DNA of 64,000 nt from Serpentinicella alkaliphila (GCF_018141405.1 NZ_CP058648.1:697001-761000); one strand, 5' to 3'; counted from the first letter of the stretch, positions 11,074 through 20,284 are shown. The notes: generated by a model from the letters alone, not told the origin. Made by a program: numbers and translations.

Positions 11074-12268
11074 TCAATTCAGCCCCCTCCGAAACATCCT
11101 TAGAAATACCTTGTAATACTCCGAAGGCAATAAATGCAGAGACCAAAGAACTCCCACCATAGCTTATAAATGGCAAAGTTATACCTGTAAGTGGAATAAG
11201 TTTAGTAACCCCACCAATTATTATAAAGGTTTGATAACTATAGGTTAGGGTTATACCCAATGCTACGGTTTTCTTAAACATATCCTTAATTTGCAAACTA
11301 ATTTTAAAACCTCTATAAATTAAAATAAAATAAAGCAGAATTACTCCAATGCCCCCGAAAATTCCCATCTCTTCGCACACAGCAGAAAAGATAAAATCCG
11401 TATGTACCTCAGGAATAGAGTCAGGTCTTCCTAAACCTAAACCCGTACCAAAGAAACCACCTTCTGCTATAGCAAATAGGGATTGAGTAATTTGATATCC
11501 CCTTCCAGCGATATCCCGCCAAGGGTTTACCCAGGCCTCGTATCTAACTTGAACATGTGTCATCGTAAAATAACCGATAACTATTATACCAAAAGCCGGG
11601 AGTAAATTATATAAAAGTAATTTAAGATTTTTATTTGATACATAAAAAATACTTATAAATATACCAAAAAATAGCATTGCCATGCCTAAATCTCTTTGTA
11701 AAAACAAAAATAATATATGCACGTAAACTAAAAATAAAAAGGTGTATATATTTTTAAGTTTCTCTGGATATGCAATATATGCGGCTAGAAAAAAAACAAA
11801 TATTAGCTTAATTATTTCAGCAGGTTGAAAGGTAAACCCACCTATTCTAATCCAGTTAGTTGCCCCTTTTATAGTTGTACCCATAAAAAAAGTTAATAAA
11901 AAAAGAAAAATACTTGTCCCGACGTAAAGGAAAATATATTCATCCCAATTCCTTATATATCTAAATATAACGTAGCCAAGGAAAAATAAAACTACCCCTA
12001 GGGCATACCACATAATTTGTCTAATACCAAATCCGCTATCTAGCCTATATATTATAATAATTCCTAAGCTTGACAAAAGGGATATTATTAAAAAAATATA
12101 AGAGTCACCCATTTTAGCCTTCTTAATTATGTAGGAGCATATAGCAATTAAGGCAGTTAAAATTCCCCCTGCCCCAAGTATATTTATATTTAAAGGGTCT
12201 ATAAACAAATATATTAAAAGAAAAAATAAACTATTAATAATTACAACAATATTTATAGGACGCATCAA
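11063..12268 (-). CDS. SEDS-family peptidoglycan glycosyltransferase (FtsW/RodA/SpoVE)
   Basis: This 401-residue protein has about ten membrane helices. SEDS motifs are visible: FQPAEIIKLIFVFFLA, LQRDLGMAMLFFG, the extracellular loop with GRGYQITQSLFAIAEGG and GLGLGRPDSIPEVHTDFIF, and the C-terminal LPFISYGGSS. It polymerises lipid II with the PBP encoded just downstream. The start overlaps the FHA gene stop by 4 bp (ATGA). Whether it serves elongation, division or sporulation cannot be told from sequence. Confidence 0.92.
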   Translation of the reverse strand: MMRPINIVVIINSLFFLLIYLFIDPLNINILGAGGILTALIAICSYIIKKAKMGDSYIFLIISLLSSLGIIIIYRLDSGFGIRQIMWYALGVVLFFLGYVIFRYIRNWDEYIFLYVGTSIFLFLLTFFMGTTIKGATNWIRIGGFTFQPAEIIKLIFVFFLAAYIAYPEKLKNIYTFLFLVYVHILFLFLQRDLGMAMLFFGIFISIFYVSNKNLKLLLYNLLPAFGIIVIGYFTMTHVQVRYEAWVNPWRDIAGRGYQITQSLFAIAEGGFFGTGLGLGRPDSIPEVHTDFIFSAVCEEMGIFGGIGVILLYFILIYRGFKISLQIKDMFKKTVALGITLTYSYQTFIIIGGVTKLIPLTGITLPFISYGGSSLVSAFIAFGVLQGISKDVSEGAELIEG

Positions 12269-12714
12269 CCAGTCTCCTTTACAAAAACAAATTCTAACAA
12301 TCCTATTCCGATTTTGTCCCCGTTTTTGAGTCTCTCTGCATCCTCAATTTTATTTCCATTTAAATAGGTTCCATTAACACTTCCAAGGTCCTCTAAAAAA
12401 AATTCTTCTTCATCCATAATAATTTGTGCGTGTTTAGTAGAAATAAACTTGTCCTCAATTTTTATATTACTCTCAGTTCCTCTGCCTATAATTGTATTGT
12501 TCCCAACAGCATAAAGAGACTCTACAGGAAAGTCCAATTTCTCAATTGAAGTTAACAATTTGAGAAATGGACCCCCCACATTTTTTTCTTCCTTTTCTTT
12601 CATGTTTTTAACATCTAAATAAATGAGCCTTATAATGCTATATATAAAATAATAAATTAAAAATATAAATATATAGCTTAAAGCCCATGAAAATAATCTA
12701 AACATTTCAATCAC
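12265..12714 (-). CDS. Membrane-anchored FHA-domain protein
   Basis: This 149-residue protein has an N-terminal membrane helix (about 5-30) and a C-terminal FHA domain (about 62-145) with the phosphothreonine-binding pattern IGRGTESNIKI, FISTKHAQI, LGSVNGTYLNG. FHA domains bind phosphothreonine peptides, so this protein likely receives a Ser/Thr kinase signal and passes it to the FtsW/RodA-PBP pair downstream, as proposed for the actinobacterial fhaB-rodA-pbpA cluster. No kinase gene is in the window. Confidence 0.9.
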   Translation of the reverse strand: MIEMFRLFSWALSYIFIFLIYYFIYSIIRLIYLDVKNMKEKEEKNVGGPFLKLLTSIEKLDFPVESLYAVGNNTIIGRGTESNIKIEDKFISTKHAQIIMDEEEFFLEDLGSVNGTYLNGNKIEDAERLKNGDKIGIGLLEFVFVKETG

Positions 12715-12774
12715 CTATTCTCTTAAGGGTATATATATATTCTATACCAATTTATAGTAATTAAACAACATAGA

Positions 12775-13506
12775 TTAAAATGTTTTGGAAACAACCATAC
12801 CAACGATGAAGCCAATAACAGAAAAAACAGTTGTGGCTCTACTATCGTGAAGGGTCTTCGATCTAGGTATTAATTCTCCAAATGTAATGTAAAGCATAGT
12901 CCCCCCTGCAAAGGCAAGACATAAGCCTATAAACTCATATGCAATGGCGCCTATTAATCCACCAAAATATGCCCCTAAGCCCATAGGTGCACCAGCTAAC
13001 AAGGTTAAAAAGAATGCCTTCATTTTAGAATATCCTCCGGCTCTTAGAGGTGTTACCATAGCTATTCCTTCTGGCATATTATGTAAGGCTATTACAATAG
13101 CCAAGCCAACTCCCAATCTTTGATGAGCCATAAACCCTGATCCTATTGCTAATCCTTCTGGAAAGTTATGCATAGCTATTCCTATTCCGAGCAATAATGA
13201 TGTTTTAATATATGACTGTCCCCCAGCTTTGAAATAAGTGTTCGTTACCAAGGAGTCTAACGAAGCCGCTATAATAGTCCCTAGTCCAACCCCTATTGCT
13301 GTACCCCATATTCCACCAAGCATAAAAGCCTCTGGAATTAATTCAAAAGTTACTATGGCTACCATTAGTCCACTGGATATTCCAATAATACCACTTAAAA
13401 ATTTTTTTGTAGGATGATCTAAAACAAATGACATAGTGCCCCCTAGACCAGTACCAATAATACCGACAAAAAAACCAATTAGGGTGGTTTGTAATAATGT
13501 ATTCAA
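12775..13506 (-). CDS. ZIP-family divalent metal transporter
   Basis: This 243-residue polytopic membrane protein has about eight helices. The two ZIP metal-path motifs HNFPEGLAIG (helix 4) and ALHNMPEGIAM (helix 5) are present, which implies Zn2+ or related cation uptake. No histidine-rich loop or regulatory site is visible. It is on the backbone strand between the FHA-FtsW-PBP cluster and the divergent PlsY-like gene. Confidence 0.92.
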   Translation of the reverse strand: MNTLLQTTLIGFFVGIIGTGLGGTMSFVLDHPTKKFLSGIIGISSGLMVAIVTFELIPEAFMLGGIWGTAIGVGLGTIIAASLDSLVTNTYFKAGGQSYIKTSLLLGIGIAMHNFPEGLAIGSGFMAHQRLGVGLAIVIALHNMPEGIAMVTPLRAGGYSKMKAFFLTLLAGAPMGLGAYFGGLIGAIAYEFIGLCLAFAGGTMLYITFGELIPRSKTLHDSRATTVFSVIGFIVGMVVSKTF

Positions 13507-13687
13507 TTATTTCCCCTCCAATATACAAGCTAATAAAAGCTTAATTATAGAAATCTCTAATATATATATTCTTAAGGAGAAGAATTTATGGCATATTAGG
13601 GAATAATTAAATCCTTTTTAATATATTTGATCATTTCTCTTTTCTGGTATAATAATATTATTTAAAGTCTTTATAGGAGGTTGTACT

Positions 13688-14317
13688 ATGACCTATATTT
13701 TAGTTATGATAATTGGCTATTTAGCTGGTTGCTTTCAAACATCATATATTTTAGTAAAACTAATTAAAAAAACTGACATAAGAAACCTAGGGAACGGAAA
13801 TGCCGGCGCATCAAATACTACCATAAGCTTAGGTTGGAAATATGGCGTCCTAGTTGCTCTTTTAGATATAGCCAAAGCTATTGTATCTATTTTGATAGTA
13901 AGGCATATATACACTACTTTAGCTTTTGATCAATTAATATTTTTGCTTTATCTAAACGGCCTCTCTGTTATTTTAGGCCATAATTATCCTTTCTACATGG
14001 GATTTAAGGGCGGTAAAGGAACTGCTTCCCTAGTTGGAATGATTTTAGCTATTAATATTCCTATGGGTTTATTAGGTATCGGAATAATATTTATAGTGAC
14101 TGTTTTAACAGATTATATTGCACTAGGAACTATAGCACTTGTAACTTTCTTTACAATTTCTACAGTGTTTTTAGAATATGGAGTAGGTCCAATAGTTATA
14201 GCCTCAATAATAGCTCTATTAAGCATATATAATCATATTCCAAATATACAAAGAATAAGGAACGGACAGGAAAAAGGCCTTAGAAGAGCATTGAGTCAGA
14301 GGGACGGTTCTTCTTGA
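13688..14317 (+). CDS. plsY: PlsY-family acyl-phosphate:glycerol-3-phosphate acyltransferase
   Basis: This 209-residue membrane protein contains the PlsY motifs RNLGNGNAGASNTTISLGW and LGHNYPFYMGFKGGKGTA. PlsY acylates glycerol-3-phosphate from acyl-phosphate at the cytoplasmic membrane, the first step of phospholipid synthesis. An AGGAGG site precedes the ATG. A TATAAT lies near 13648. The last residues (SQRDGSS) and the stop are encoded by a small palindromic element, so the native C-terminus was replaced. It may be a paralogue of a housekeeping PlsY elsewhere. Confidence 0.88.
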   Translation: MTYILVMIIGYLAGCFQTSYILVKLIKKTDIRNLGNGNAGASNTTISLGWKYGVLVALLDIAKAIVSILIVRHIYTTLAFDQLIFLLYLNGLSVILGHNYPFYMGFKGGKGTASLVGMILAINIPMGLLGIGIIFIVTVLTDYIALGTIALVTFFTISTVFLEYGVGPIVIASIIALLSIYNHIPNIQRIRNGQEKGLRRALSQRDGSS

Positions 14318-14320
14318 CTC
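14293..14320 (+). repeat. Small dispersed palindromic element (GGGACGGTTCT type), copy 1
   Basis: A 28-bp element begins GAGTCA and ends TGACTC (terminal inverted repeat), with core GGGACGGTTCTTCTTGACTC. The same sequence in inverted orientation occurs at 16635-16663. It supplies the last seven codons and the stop of the PlsY-like gene. Similar GGGACGGTTCT sequences are, as I recall, dispersed in clostridial genomes; they resemble REP/MITE-like elements. Confidence 0.7.
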
Positions 14321-14359
14321 ACTTTTCAAAGCATTTATTTTATTTAGGAGGGTTTTCTA

Positions 14360-15706
14360 ATGCAGGCAGCTTCAAAAACAAAATTACCTATGTATGTCCA
14401 ATTGTGCTATGGAATAGGTGTTAGTTATGCAATTATCGACCAAATATTTGCCCAGTGGGTTATTTACTATTATCTACCCCCAGAAAACTCTGGATTAAGA
14501 CCACTTATTGCGCCGATTTATATAGCTTTAGCTTTAATTATTTCAAGATTTGTAGATATGATATTCGATCCATTAGTTGGCTATATTTCTGACAACTTTC
14601 ATTCAAAATGGGGCAGAAGAATTCCATTTATAGCTGTGGGATGCATCCCTCTTGTTATTTGTACCATTGCTTTGTTTTATCCACCGTCTAATACTTCTTT
14701 AATACCATGGCATTTAAGTATTGTGGGCTCTCTATTTTTTATTTTCTATACGATTGTAGGGGCACCGTATAACGCATTAATTCCTGAAATTTCACAAAAC
14801 TATGAGGATAGACTAAATCTTTCAACATGGCAATCAGTTTTTAGACTACTTTACACTGCTATAGCTATGATTTCCCCGGGTATTCTAATGAAGAGTCTTA
14901 GTAATGAGAACCCAGAACTAGGTCTTCGAAAAATGGTTATATTCCTAAGCCTGTTTGCATTAATAGGTATGATTTTTATGGTTTTCACCATTAAAGAAAT
15001 GAATTATTCTAAAGCGAAGGCAGAAAAAGTCGACTTAAACCGTGCCCTTAGGATTATATTTAAGGATAAATCTTTTATCTATTACTTACTAGGCTTGCTT
15101 TTTTTCTTCATAGGATTTAATACCTTAAGAACAGTAATGAATTATTTTGTTGAGGATGTTATGGGTCTAGGAAAGGAATATTTAACTATAGTTTCAGCTA
15201 TACTATTTGGCTTTTCAGCATTATTTTTTTACCCAATCAATAGACTTTCAAAGAAAATAGGTTATAGAAAGCCAATGCTTGTTTTCCTTATAGCACTTAT
15301 TATTCTTTCTATTGGATTATTTCAACTTGGGAAGACAATACCCACATCCTGGGGCTTCATAATTTTCGCACTAATAGGTATACCAGTGTCCGGGGCTGCA
15401 TTTATTTTTCCACCAGCTATGCTTAGTGAAATAGTAGCCCATTCAAGAAGGGATAACAATCTGCAGTCCGAGGGTTTTTACTTTGGTATACAAGGCTTTT
15501 TCTTAAAAATGGCTTTTTTAGTTTCTGTAGGTTTAGTCCCAATATTACTAACCTATGGAGAGAATATTAATTTAATAGATAGTATTGTTAAGGGCACTGG
15601 TACTGTACAGCTGCAGGGCATATATTTAACTACTATTTTAGCTTCTATAAGCTTCTTTATTTCTTTTATATTCTATTATATTTATCCTGAAAAAATAGAA
15701 ATATAA
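14360..15706 (+). CDS. GPH-family sodium/sugar (glycoside) symporter, MFS superfamily
   Basis: This 448-residue protein has twelve predicted membrane helices. The cation-site region RFVDMIFDPLVGYISDNFHSKWGRRIPFI matches the GPH (MelB-like) family, with Asp residues in helix 2 and the loop GRR motif. YNALIPEIS in helix 4-5 is also typical. It would bring in a glycoside with Na+ or H+. No glycosidase lies next to it, so the substrate is unknown. An AGGAGGG site precedes the start and the gene ends at a strong terminator. Confidence 0.85.
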   Translation: MQAASKTKLPMYVQLCYGIGVSYAIIDQIFAQWVIYYYLPPENSGLRPLIAPIYIALALIISRFVDMIFDPLVGYISDNFHSKWGRRIPFIAVGCIPLVICTIALFYPPSNTSLIPWHLSIVGSLFFIFYTIVGAPYNALIPEISQNYEDRLNLSTWQSVFRLLYTAIAMISPGILMKSLSNENPELGLRKMVIFLSLFALIGMIFMVFTIKEMNYSKAKAEKVDLNRALRIIFKDKSFIYYLLGLLFFFIGFNTLRTVMNYFVEDVMGLGKEYLTIVSAILFGFSALFFYPINRLSKKIGYRKPMLVFLIALIILSIGLFQLGKTIPTSWGFIIFALIGIPVSGAAFIFPPAMLSEIVAHSRRDNNLQSEGFYFGIQGFFLKMAFLVSVGLVPILLTYGENINLIDSIVKGTGTVQLQGIYLTTILASISFFISFIFYYIYPEKIEI

Positions 15707-15713
15707 AGATATA

Positions 15714-15749
15714 AAAAAATTAGAACTTTTGTTTAAGTTCTAATTTTTT
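15714..15749. terminator. Bidirectional terminator between convergent genes
   Basis: An inverted repeat, TTAGAACTT at 15720-15728 and AAGTTCTAA at 15735-15743, extended by A and T runs on both sides, serves the GPH symporter gene (+) and the CPBP protease gene (-). Confidence 0.85.
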
Positions 15750-15756
15750 TAAGTAT

Positions 15757-16608
15757 TTAACCTTTTTTCCTGTACCATCTCCAAATTGCAATTGTAAACA
15801 TTGTTATTACTATAGTTGCTATTATGCTTCCCTCTGGTCCAAACCCACCGCCTGTAATTAGTTGATTACCAACAACTTCTGTTTTAATTATAGAACCACC
15901 TATATCCATACCAGAAACCGCCAATCCATAAACATTCCCTAAAAAAAAGTTCCATGTGAAATGAATTCCTATTGGTACCCAAAGTCCATCAGTAACCTCT
16001 CTAGCTACTCCAAATAAAATTCCAGCTAAAAAAAGATTTAATAGTGGAAATGGACTTTGTAAAATACTAGGATTCGAGATATGTAAAATAGAAAATATTA
16101 TAGAGCTTGCAATTATACTAATTCTCCAACCAAAATCTCTTTTAATTAAACCATAAAAGTAACCTCGACTTAGTAATTCTTCATTAACTGCTACAAACAT
16201 ATATAATATAAACGGAAATGATAGGCTTGATAGAACATTTCTATCAAAACTTATAGCAGTTACTCTAATGCCCTTTAATGCCCACAAAAGTATAAAAGTT
16301 GTTGTTATACATGCTATTCCCCAAATACAGCCCTCTATTAATAATCTAAATTTATTTTTTTGTCCCCATCCTATGTATAGATCTTTCTTTCTATCAAATA
16401 TTGCATAAATCAGTAAGATTGACAGAATTACACTAATAGTTTGTAGAATGAATGAAAGCTTTTGAATAAGCTCTCTGTTTATATCAACAGGCAATACACT
16501 GACGACAACATTACTTAAAACTATAAAAGATATAAAAAATAATGCTACAAACAAAAGGACTTTCCCTATGATTACAAAAACACTTTTAATACTTTTTATA
16601 ACACCCAC
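15757..16608 (-). CDS. CPBP-family intramembrane metalloprotease
   Basis: This 283-residue membrane protein has about eight helices. The CAAX/Abi (CPBP) motifs are complete: NEELLSRGYFYGL (EExxxR), FSILHIS (FxxxH) and GIHFTWNF (HxxxN). These residues bind the metal and the general base. In Firmicutes such proteins act in bacteriocin immunity, signal processing or membrane protein turnover. No bacteriocin gene is seen nearby. It and the TraB-like gene upstream are on the same strand, separated by a palindromic element. Confidence 0.88.
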   Translation of the reverse strand: MGVIKSIKSVFVIIGKVLLFVALFFISFIVLSNVVVSVLPVDINRELIQKLSFILQTISVILSILLIYAIFDRKKDLYIGWGQKNKFRLLIEGCIWGIACITTTFILLWALKGIRVTAISFDRNVLSSLSFPFILYMFVAVNEELLSRGYFYGLIKRDFGWRISIIASSIIFSILHISNPSILQSPFPLLNLFLAGILFGVAREVTDGLWVPIGIHFTWNFFLGNVYGLAVSGMDIGGSIIKTEVVGNQLITGGGFGPEGSIIATIVITMFTIAIWRWYRKKG

Positions 16609-16634
16609 CTCACTTAACTAGTTGAAACAATAAT

Positions 16635-16663
16635 GAGTCAAAAAGAACCGTCCCTACTGACTC
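16635..16663 (-). repeat. Small dispersed palindromic element (GGGACGGTTCT type), copy 2
   Basis: A 29-bp element bounded by GAGTCA and TGACTC reads, on the minus strand, with core AGGGACGGTTCTTTTTGAC, one base longer than copy 1 at 14293-14320. It provides the final Ser-Gln codons and the TAG stop of the TraB-like gene, in the same reading phase (AGT CAG) as copy 1. Confidence 0.7.
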
Positions 16664-18039
16664 ACTGTGTAGCCTTGATCTAGTAGTTCTTTTACAACTC
16701 CAGAATTACCTACTAGATGCCCTGCCCCTACTATTACAAAATAGGTTTTTTTGTTATTATCTTTTAAATATTCTACAATTCTCTTGGTCATATTTTTATT
16801 TCTTTGAATCCAAAACAACTGAGAAAACTCGCTATAATACTCTGAACCCTCTACTGCAACAAGTTTTTCTAACTCTTCCTCAGATCCTTGTCTCCAAACT
16901 TCCAACATATATTGCATTACCTCAGTGCTCTGACTTTGGCCCTCATCGTTATTTTGTATAGATAGTAATATATCTAAAAGAAACATTTCTTGTATTTCTG
17001 GCGAAAAATTATCAAGCAAATCTATTTGAAACTTTACACCCTCTATTTCTATAATTTTTTTATTTTTTGATTTTAATAAAAAGTATAAATCTATACCTAA
17101 TCCGGCTTCATAATCATATTGCTGTAGACTAAGATTTTGAAGTAGCATTGCTGCGTACCAAGGCTTTAGTACATTATATACCTCTGGCTCGAAGCCATAT
17201 TGTTCTACTTGTTCTTTATATAATTCAAAGGTTTCAGGTGTTAAGACTTTATCTATTGTCGTTCCATCATAGAATAAAGCCTTCTGTTGTATATACTTTG
17301 TTGTATCTTCTAAATTACTTACATCAGCTTCAACTGCAATATAATCTGCTTTATTAAAAGCATCCTCTATTTTTTCCTCAAGTGGGTATATACTTATGTC
17401 TGCCATATGTATAGAGCCTAACAGATATACATCACTTTTACCCCCATGGATTTTATAAAAATAACCTTTAGAAGCCCTGTTAGTCTTCCTGAGTACAAAC
17501 TCGTAGGCTCTTTTCGCCATTACTAACAGTTCTTCACGATTACAGTGGGAATTTAAATCTAACCCTCTATTTCCTCTTCCTCGCAAGATCTTTGCTTCTA
17601 ATAAATAATTAACCGAATCTTTACCATCAGCATCAGGTACAGTTTCTTTAAGGATATTATATAAGACTTCTATAACATCCTTTCTAGTTGATAATCCCTG
17701 TGGATCATGCTCCTTTTTCCATGTATCTGTAATTATTTTATTTTGAAACTTAAATACCAACTCTTCACTATCCATATTATCATTTAATTTAATGTATAGG
17801 TTTACGGCCAAATTTACTAGTTCATCATTCGTTATATCACTTTTAAGATTTGAATACATACCTTCATAACCTATTTCATATAAGGAGGCCATATTGACTT
17901 CATCTATAGCCCATTGGCTTACTCCTATAGTATTAGTCTGTGTAGATTCACTGGCAAAGGAGTGGAGTAAAGGTGTATTTAGCATTAGTATAGCAACACC
18001 AATAGCAATTAATTTAACACAAATACTTTTTATTCTCAT
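16654..18039 (-). CDS. Exported TraB/GumN-family protein with degenerate SLH-like N-terminal region
   Basis: The ATG at 18039, with AAAGGGG upstream, gives a 461-residue protein starting MRIKSICVKLIAIGVAILML, a signal peptide; the frame is open a little further up without such a site. The C-terminal half has TraB/GumN motifs: VYLLGSIHMADISIYPL, then IAVEADVSN and, near the end, VGAGHLVGNSGVVKELL, typical of this metalloprotease-like family. The preceding 160 residues contain segments resembling weak SLH repeats (LEAKILRGRGNRGLDLNSHC). The function is not established. The stop lies in a palindromic element, and an IS copy begins 55 bp upstream. Confidence 0.82.
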   Translation of the reverse strand: MRIKSICVKLIAIGVAILMLNTPLLHSFASESTQTNTIGVSQWAIDEVNMASLYEIGYEGMYSNLKSDITNDELVNLAVNLYIKLNDNMDSEELVFKFQNKIITDTWKKEHDPQGLSTRKDVIEVLYNILKETVPDADGKDSVNYLLEAKILRGRGNRGLDLNSHCNREELLVMAKRAYEFVLRKTNRASKGYFYKIHGGKSDVYLLGSIHMADISIYPLEEKIEDAFNKADYIAVEADVSNLEDTTKYIQQKALFYDGTTIDKVLTPETFELYKEQVEQYGFEPEVYNVLKPWYAAMLLQNLSLQQYDYEAGLGIDLYFLLKSKNKKIIEIEGVKFQIDLLDNFSPEIQEMFLLDILLSIQNNDEGQSQSTEVMQYMLEVWRQGSEEELEKLVAVEGSEYYSEFSQLFWIQRNKNMTKRIVEYLKDNNKKTYFVIVGAGHLVGNSGVVKELLDQGYTVSQ

Positions 18040-18093
18040 ATTCTTCCCCTTTCTAATGCTTATATTTTCTATAGCGAATTCTATTAATATACT

Positions 18094-19778
18094 CATGAGT
18101 TATGCAATTGACTCCATATACTGGGAATTTTGCACAGTAAACCAACCTAACAATAAATTCTTCGGCCAAAATTTATCAATAAGTCTTGCAAATTGCCTAA
18201 CTTCTGTGTCAAAATGTACTTGTATAGTTTGAAAGCATTGCTGTGCTTTTATAACGATACGGTATGTGGCGTTGAAAAAGTTTCGGACCATTTCGCCGTG
18301 GGTGAAGCCTTCTTCAGCGCCTTTATTATTGAGTTCCCATCTTGCATAGACAAGTAAAGTTTCTGCTGTAAAAATGAGCTCAATATGGGCGTAATGATGA
18401 CTTTCCGACGTTGAGTGGCAAGAATTCAACCCCAGTTCTTGTTTTGCAGTTCTAAAAAAAACCTCAATGCTCCAACGCTTAATATATGCATCTAAAGCTT
18501 CTTCAGGATTATCGACCCTATTACTAATCAAAAGGTAAGCCCCACGATATGTAGCTGCAACCTCTTTGTTTTTCTCAAATTCATCCTTCATCATTTCAGT
18601 ATCTTCTTTGAGTCTTGTAGCTACAACTCTTTGCAATAGGCGTATAACGATACTTAGTTACTACTTTACCCTGCTTTCCAACTAAACGGTAGGGTAACTT
18701 GATATAAATATTAGGTATGGATATAGCACTTACTTTATCTTTGGCACCACTAATAAGAAGTTTGAAAAAAACTTCTTTAATAAGCATTGAAGGCTTTACA
18801 GGGATAAAGCGTTCTCGGCCTGTAATATTCTCAATTTCTTTTCGATAAAGTGCTGTATTACGTTTTGCCTTAGTAACCCAATCATATTGATGATCTGTGA
18901 GCCAATTAAAAAAGTCTTTGCATAAAAACCAGCGGTCCATGGCAACCCATAGTACCCCTGTGTAAATCCGGCGAATATCCATTAGCATTTCTTTTGAAAG
19001 ATCTATTTTTGTCTGTTTTTCATCGCTATTTTCTACCTTACGCCAAATACGCCAAAACAATGGATATTTAAGTCCGTTCTTTAATACAACAGTTGTAGCA
19101 ACTATATTCATACACCAGATATTTATTTTAATGGAGCTATCATATAACCAACAAAGGAAAGGGATTTTCTTTCCATGGGCATGAGCCACCTTTGTATCAT
19201 CAAGTACAATAACATCTCCTTCAGTAAATGCAGTTTCTTCTTCTTGTTGTAGTCTTTGTACTCTTTTAAAACTAAATAAACCCCAATTATAATCAGTTGT
19301 AAAAAAGCGGCTAAAGGTATATTGAGCCATTTTAAGATTCCGAAACATCGGTTGTAATAAGCTATCCTTAGTAGCATAATCAGAAATACGTGAGACAGAA
19401 TTTTTATTAGCAATAAGTCCTACCACATAAGCAAAAGCAATAAGCCAAGTGGGTACACCATTACGTTTTACAATACCCGATTGCGTAAGCAGAAGTGAAA
19501 AATCAAATTTATCCCAAATTGCTTTTAAAACTGGCGTTCCGCCCCCATTTCCTTGTTGTAAATTTCTATATTTCGGTTTCCCAAGAGTCATATTTATCAC
19601 CCATTCATCAAGAGTAATGGCTATTAATACCATTCACTTTGATTATTGGGGCGGGTTTAAAAAGTCAAGTCTTTTTTGCTATTTCAAGACATATAAAACA
19701 AAAATATTTTTTAGTATATTATAATATACGATACATCAGTCTTATTTACATTTATTTACACGAACTGCATAACTCATG
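18094..19778 (-). mobile_element. IS4-family insertion sequence, copy A (1685 bp)
   Basis: The element is bounded by near-perfect terminal inverted repeats beginning CATGAGTTATGCA (left end has GCAATTG where other copies have GCAGTTG). A 6-bp direct repeat TATACT occurs at 18088-18093 and 19779-19784. It is nearly identical to copies at 22619-24300 and 35562-37243. The transposase reads on the minus strand towards the TraB-like gene, whose ATG is 55 bp away. Confidence 0.93.
18100..19591 (-). pseudogene. IS4-family transposase, frameshifted (copy A)
   Basis: The transposase starts MTLGKPKYRNLQQGNGGG. The DDE residues are visible in VIVLDDTKVAHAHG and LWVAMDRWFLC, and the IS4 signature Y-x2-R-x3-E-x6-K is exact in YIKRWSIEVFFRTAK. 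Copy A keeps the reading frame through MDRWFLC and the following poly-T (seven T), but near 18640 it reads GCAAAGAG where copy C reads GCAAAAGCAG, a 2-base loss that breaks the frame. Intact length would be about 497 residues. Confidence 0.85.
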
Positions 19779-19826
19779 TATACTATTATAGTTCCCATTA
19801 TATTACAATGATTTTAGCTTTAAGGA

Positions 19827-19855
19827 TTGACAATAATAATATTTAAAAATATACT
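19827..19855 (+). promoter_or_regulatory. Consensus sigma-A promoter of the GntR-ABC operon
   Basis: A perfect TTGACA (19827-19832), 17-bp spacer and TATACT (19850-19855) lie about 65 bp upstream of the GntR start. The -10 box overlaps an ACTGT/ACAGT inverted repeat, suggesting repression by the downstream regulator. Confidence 0.8.
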
Positions 19856-19875
19856 GTGTATATACAGTATATACA
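19853..19875 (+). promoter_or_regulatory. Probable GntR (YtrA-type) operator
   Basis: ACTGTGTATATACAGT at 19853-19868 has inverted ACTGT/ACAGT arms, followed by a third ACAGT arm at about 19873. It overlaps the -10 box, the usual arrangement for autorepression by a YtrA-subfamily GntR protein. The regulator assignment is inferred from position. Confidence 0.65.
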
Positions 19876-19918
19876 GTTTTCATTTTGTTAAAACTCACTT
19901 TAAGGAAGGTGTGAGCAT

Positions 19919-20284
19919 TTGAATATACTTATAAGTTATTCCAGTTCTAAGCCTATATATACACAAATTGTTGATCAAATAAAAAAACAAATATTAATAG
20001 GTAAACTCCATGACAATTATGCTATGCCTTCCATAAGGGTTCTAGCTAAGGAGCTTCATGTCAGTGTTATTACAACAAAAAATGCTTATACTCAACTTGA
20101 AAGTGAGGGATTATTAGAATCCGTGCCGGGTAAAGGTTTTTTTGTTAAGGCACAAAACGGCGAAGTATTAAAACTGAAAAAACTTGAGCTCATTGAAGAA
20201 AAACTAAATGAAATAATCGAGGAATCAAAGCTACTGGACATATCTTTAGATAAGCTTATTGAAATAATTAAAAATAATTACTAA
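19919..20284 (+). CDS. GntR-family transcriptional regulator, YtrA subfamily
   Basis: This 121-residue protein has an N-terminal winged helix (PIYTQIVDQIKKQILIGKL, PSIRVLAKELHVSVITTKNA, GLLESVPGKGFFVK) and only a short helical tail (about 80-121) for dimerisation, the hallmark of the YtrA subfamily that controls adjacent ABC transporters. Translation starts at TTG (19919) with AAGGAAGG upstream. It is first in a four-gene operon with an ABC ATPase and two membrane proteins. Confidence 0.92.
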   Translation: MNILISYSSSKPIYTQIVDQIKKQILIGKLHDNYAMPSIRVLAKELHVSVITTKNAYTQLESEGLLESVPGKGFFVKAQNGEVLKLKKLELIEEKLNEIIEESKLLDISLDKLIEIIKNNY

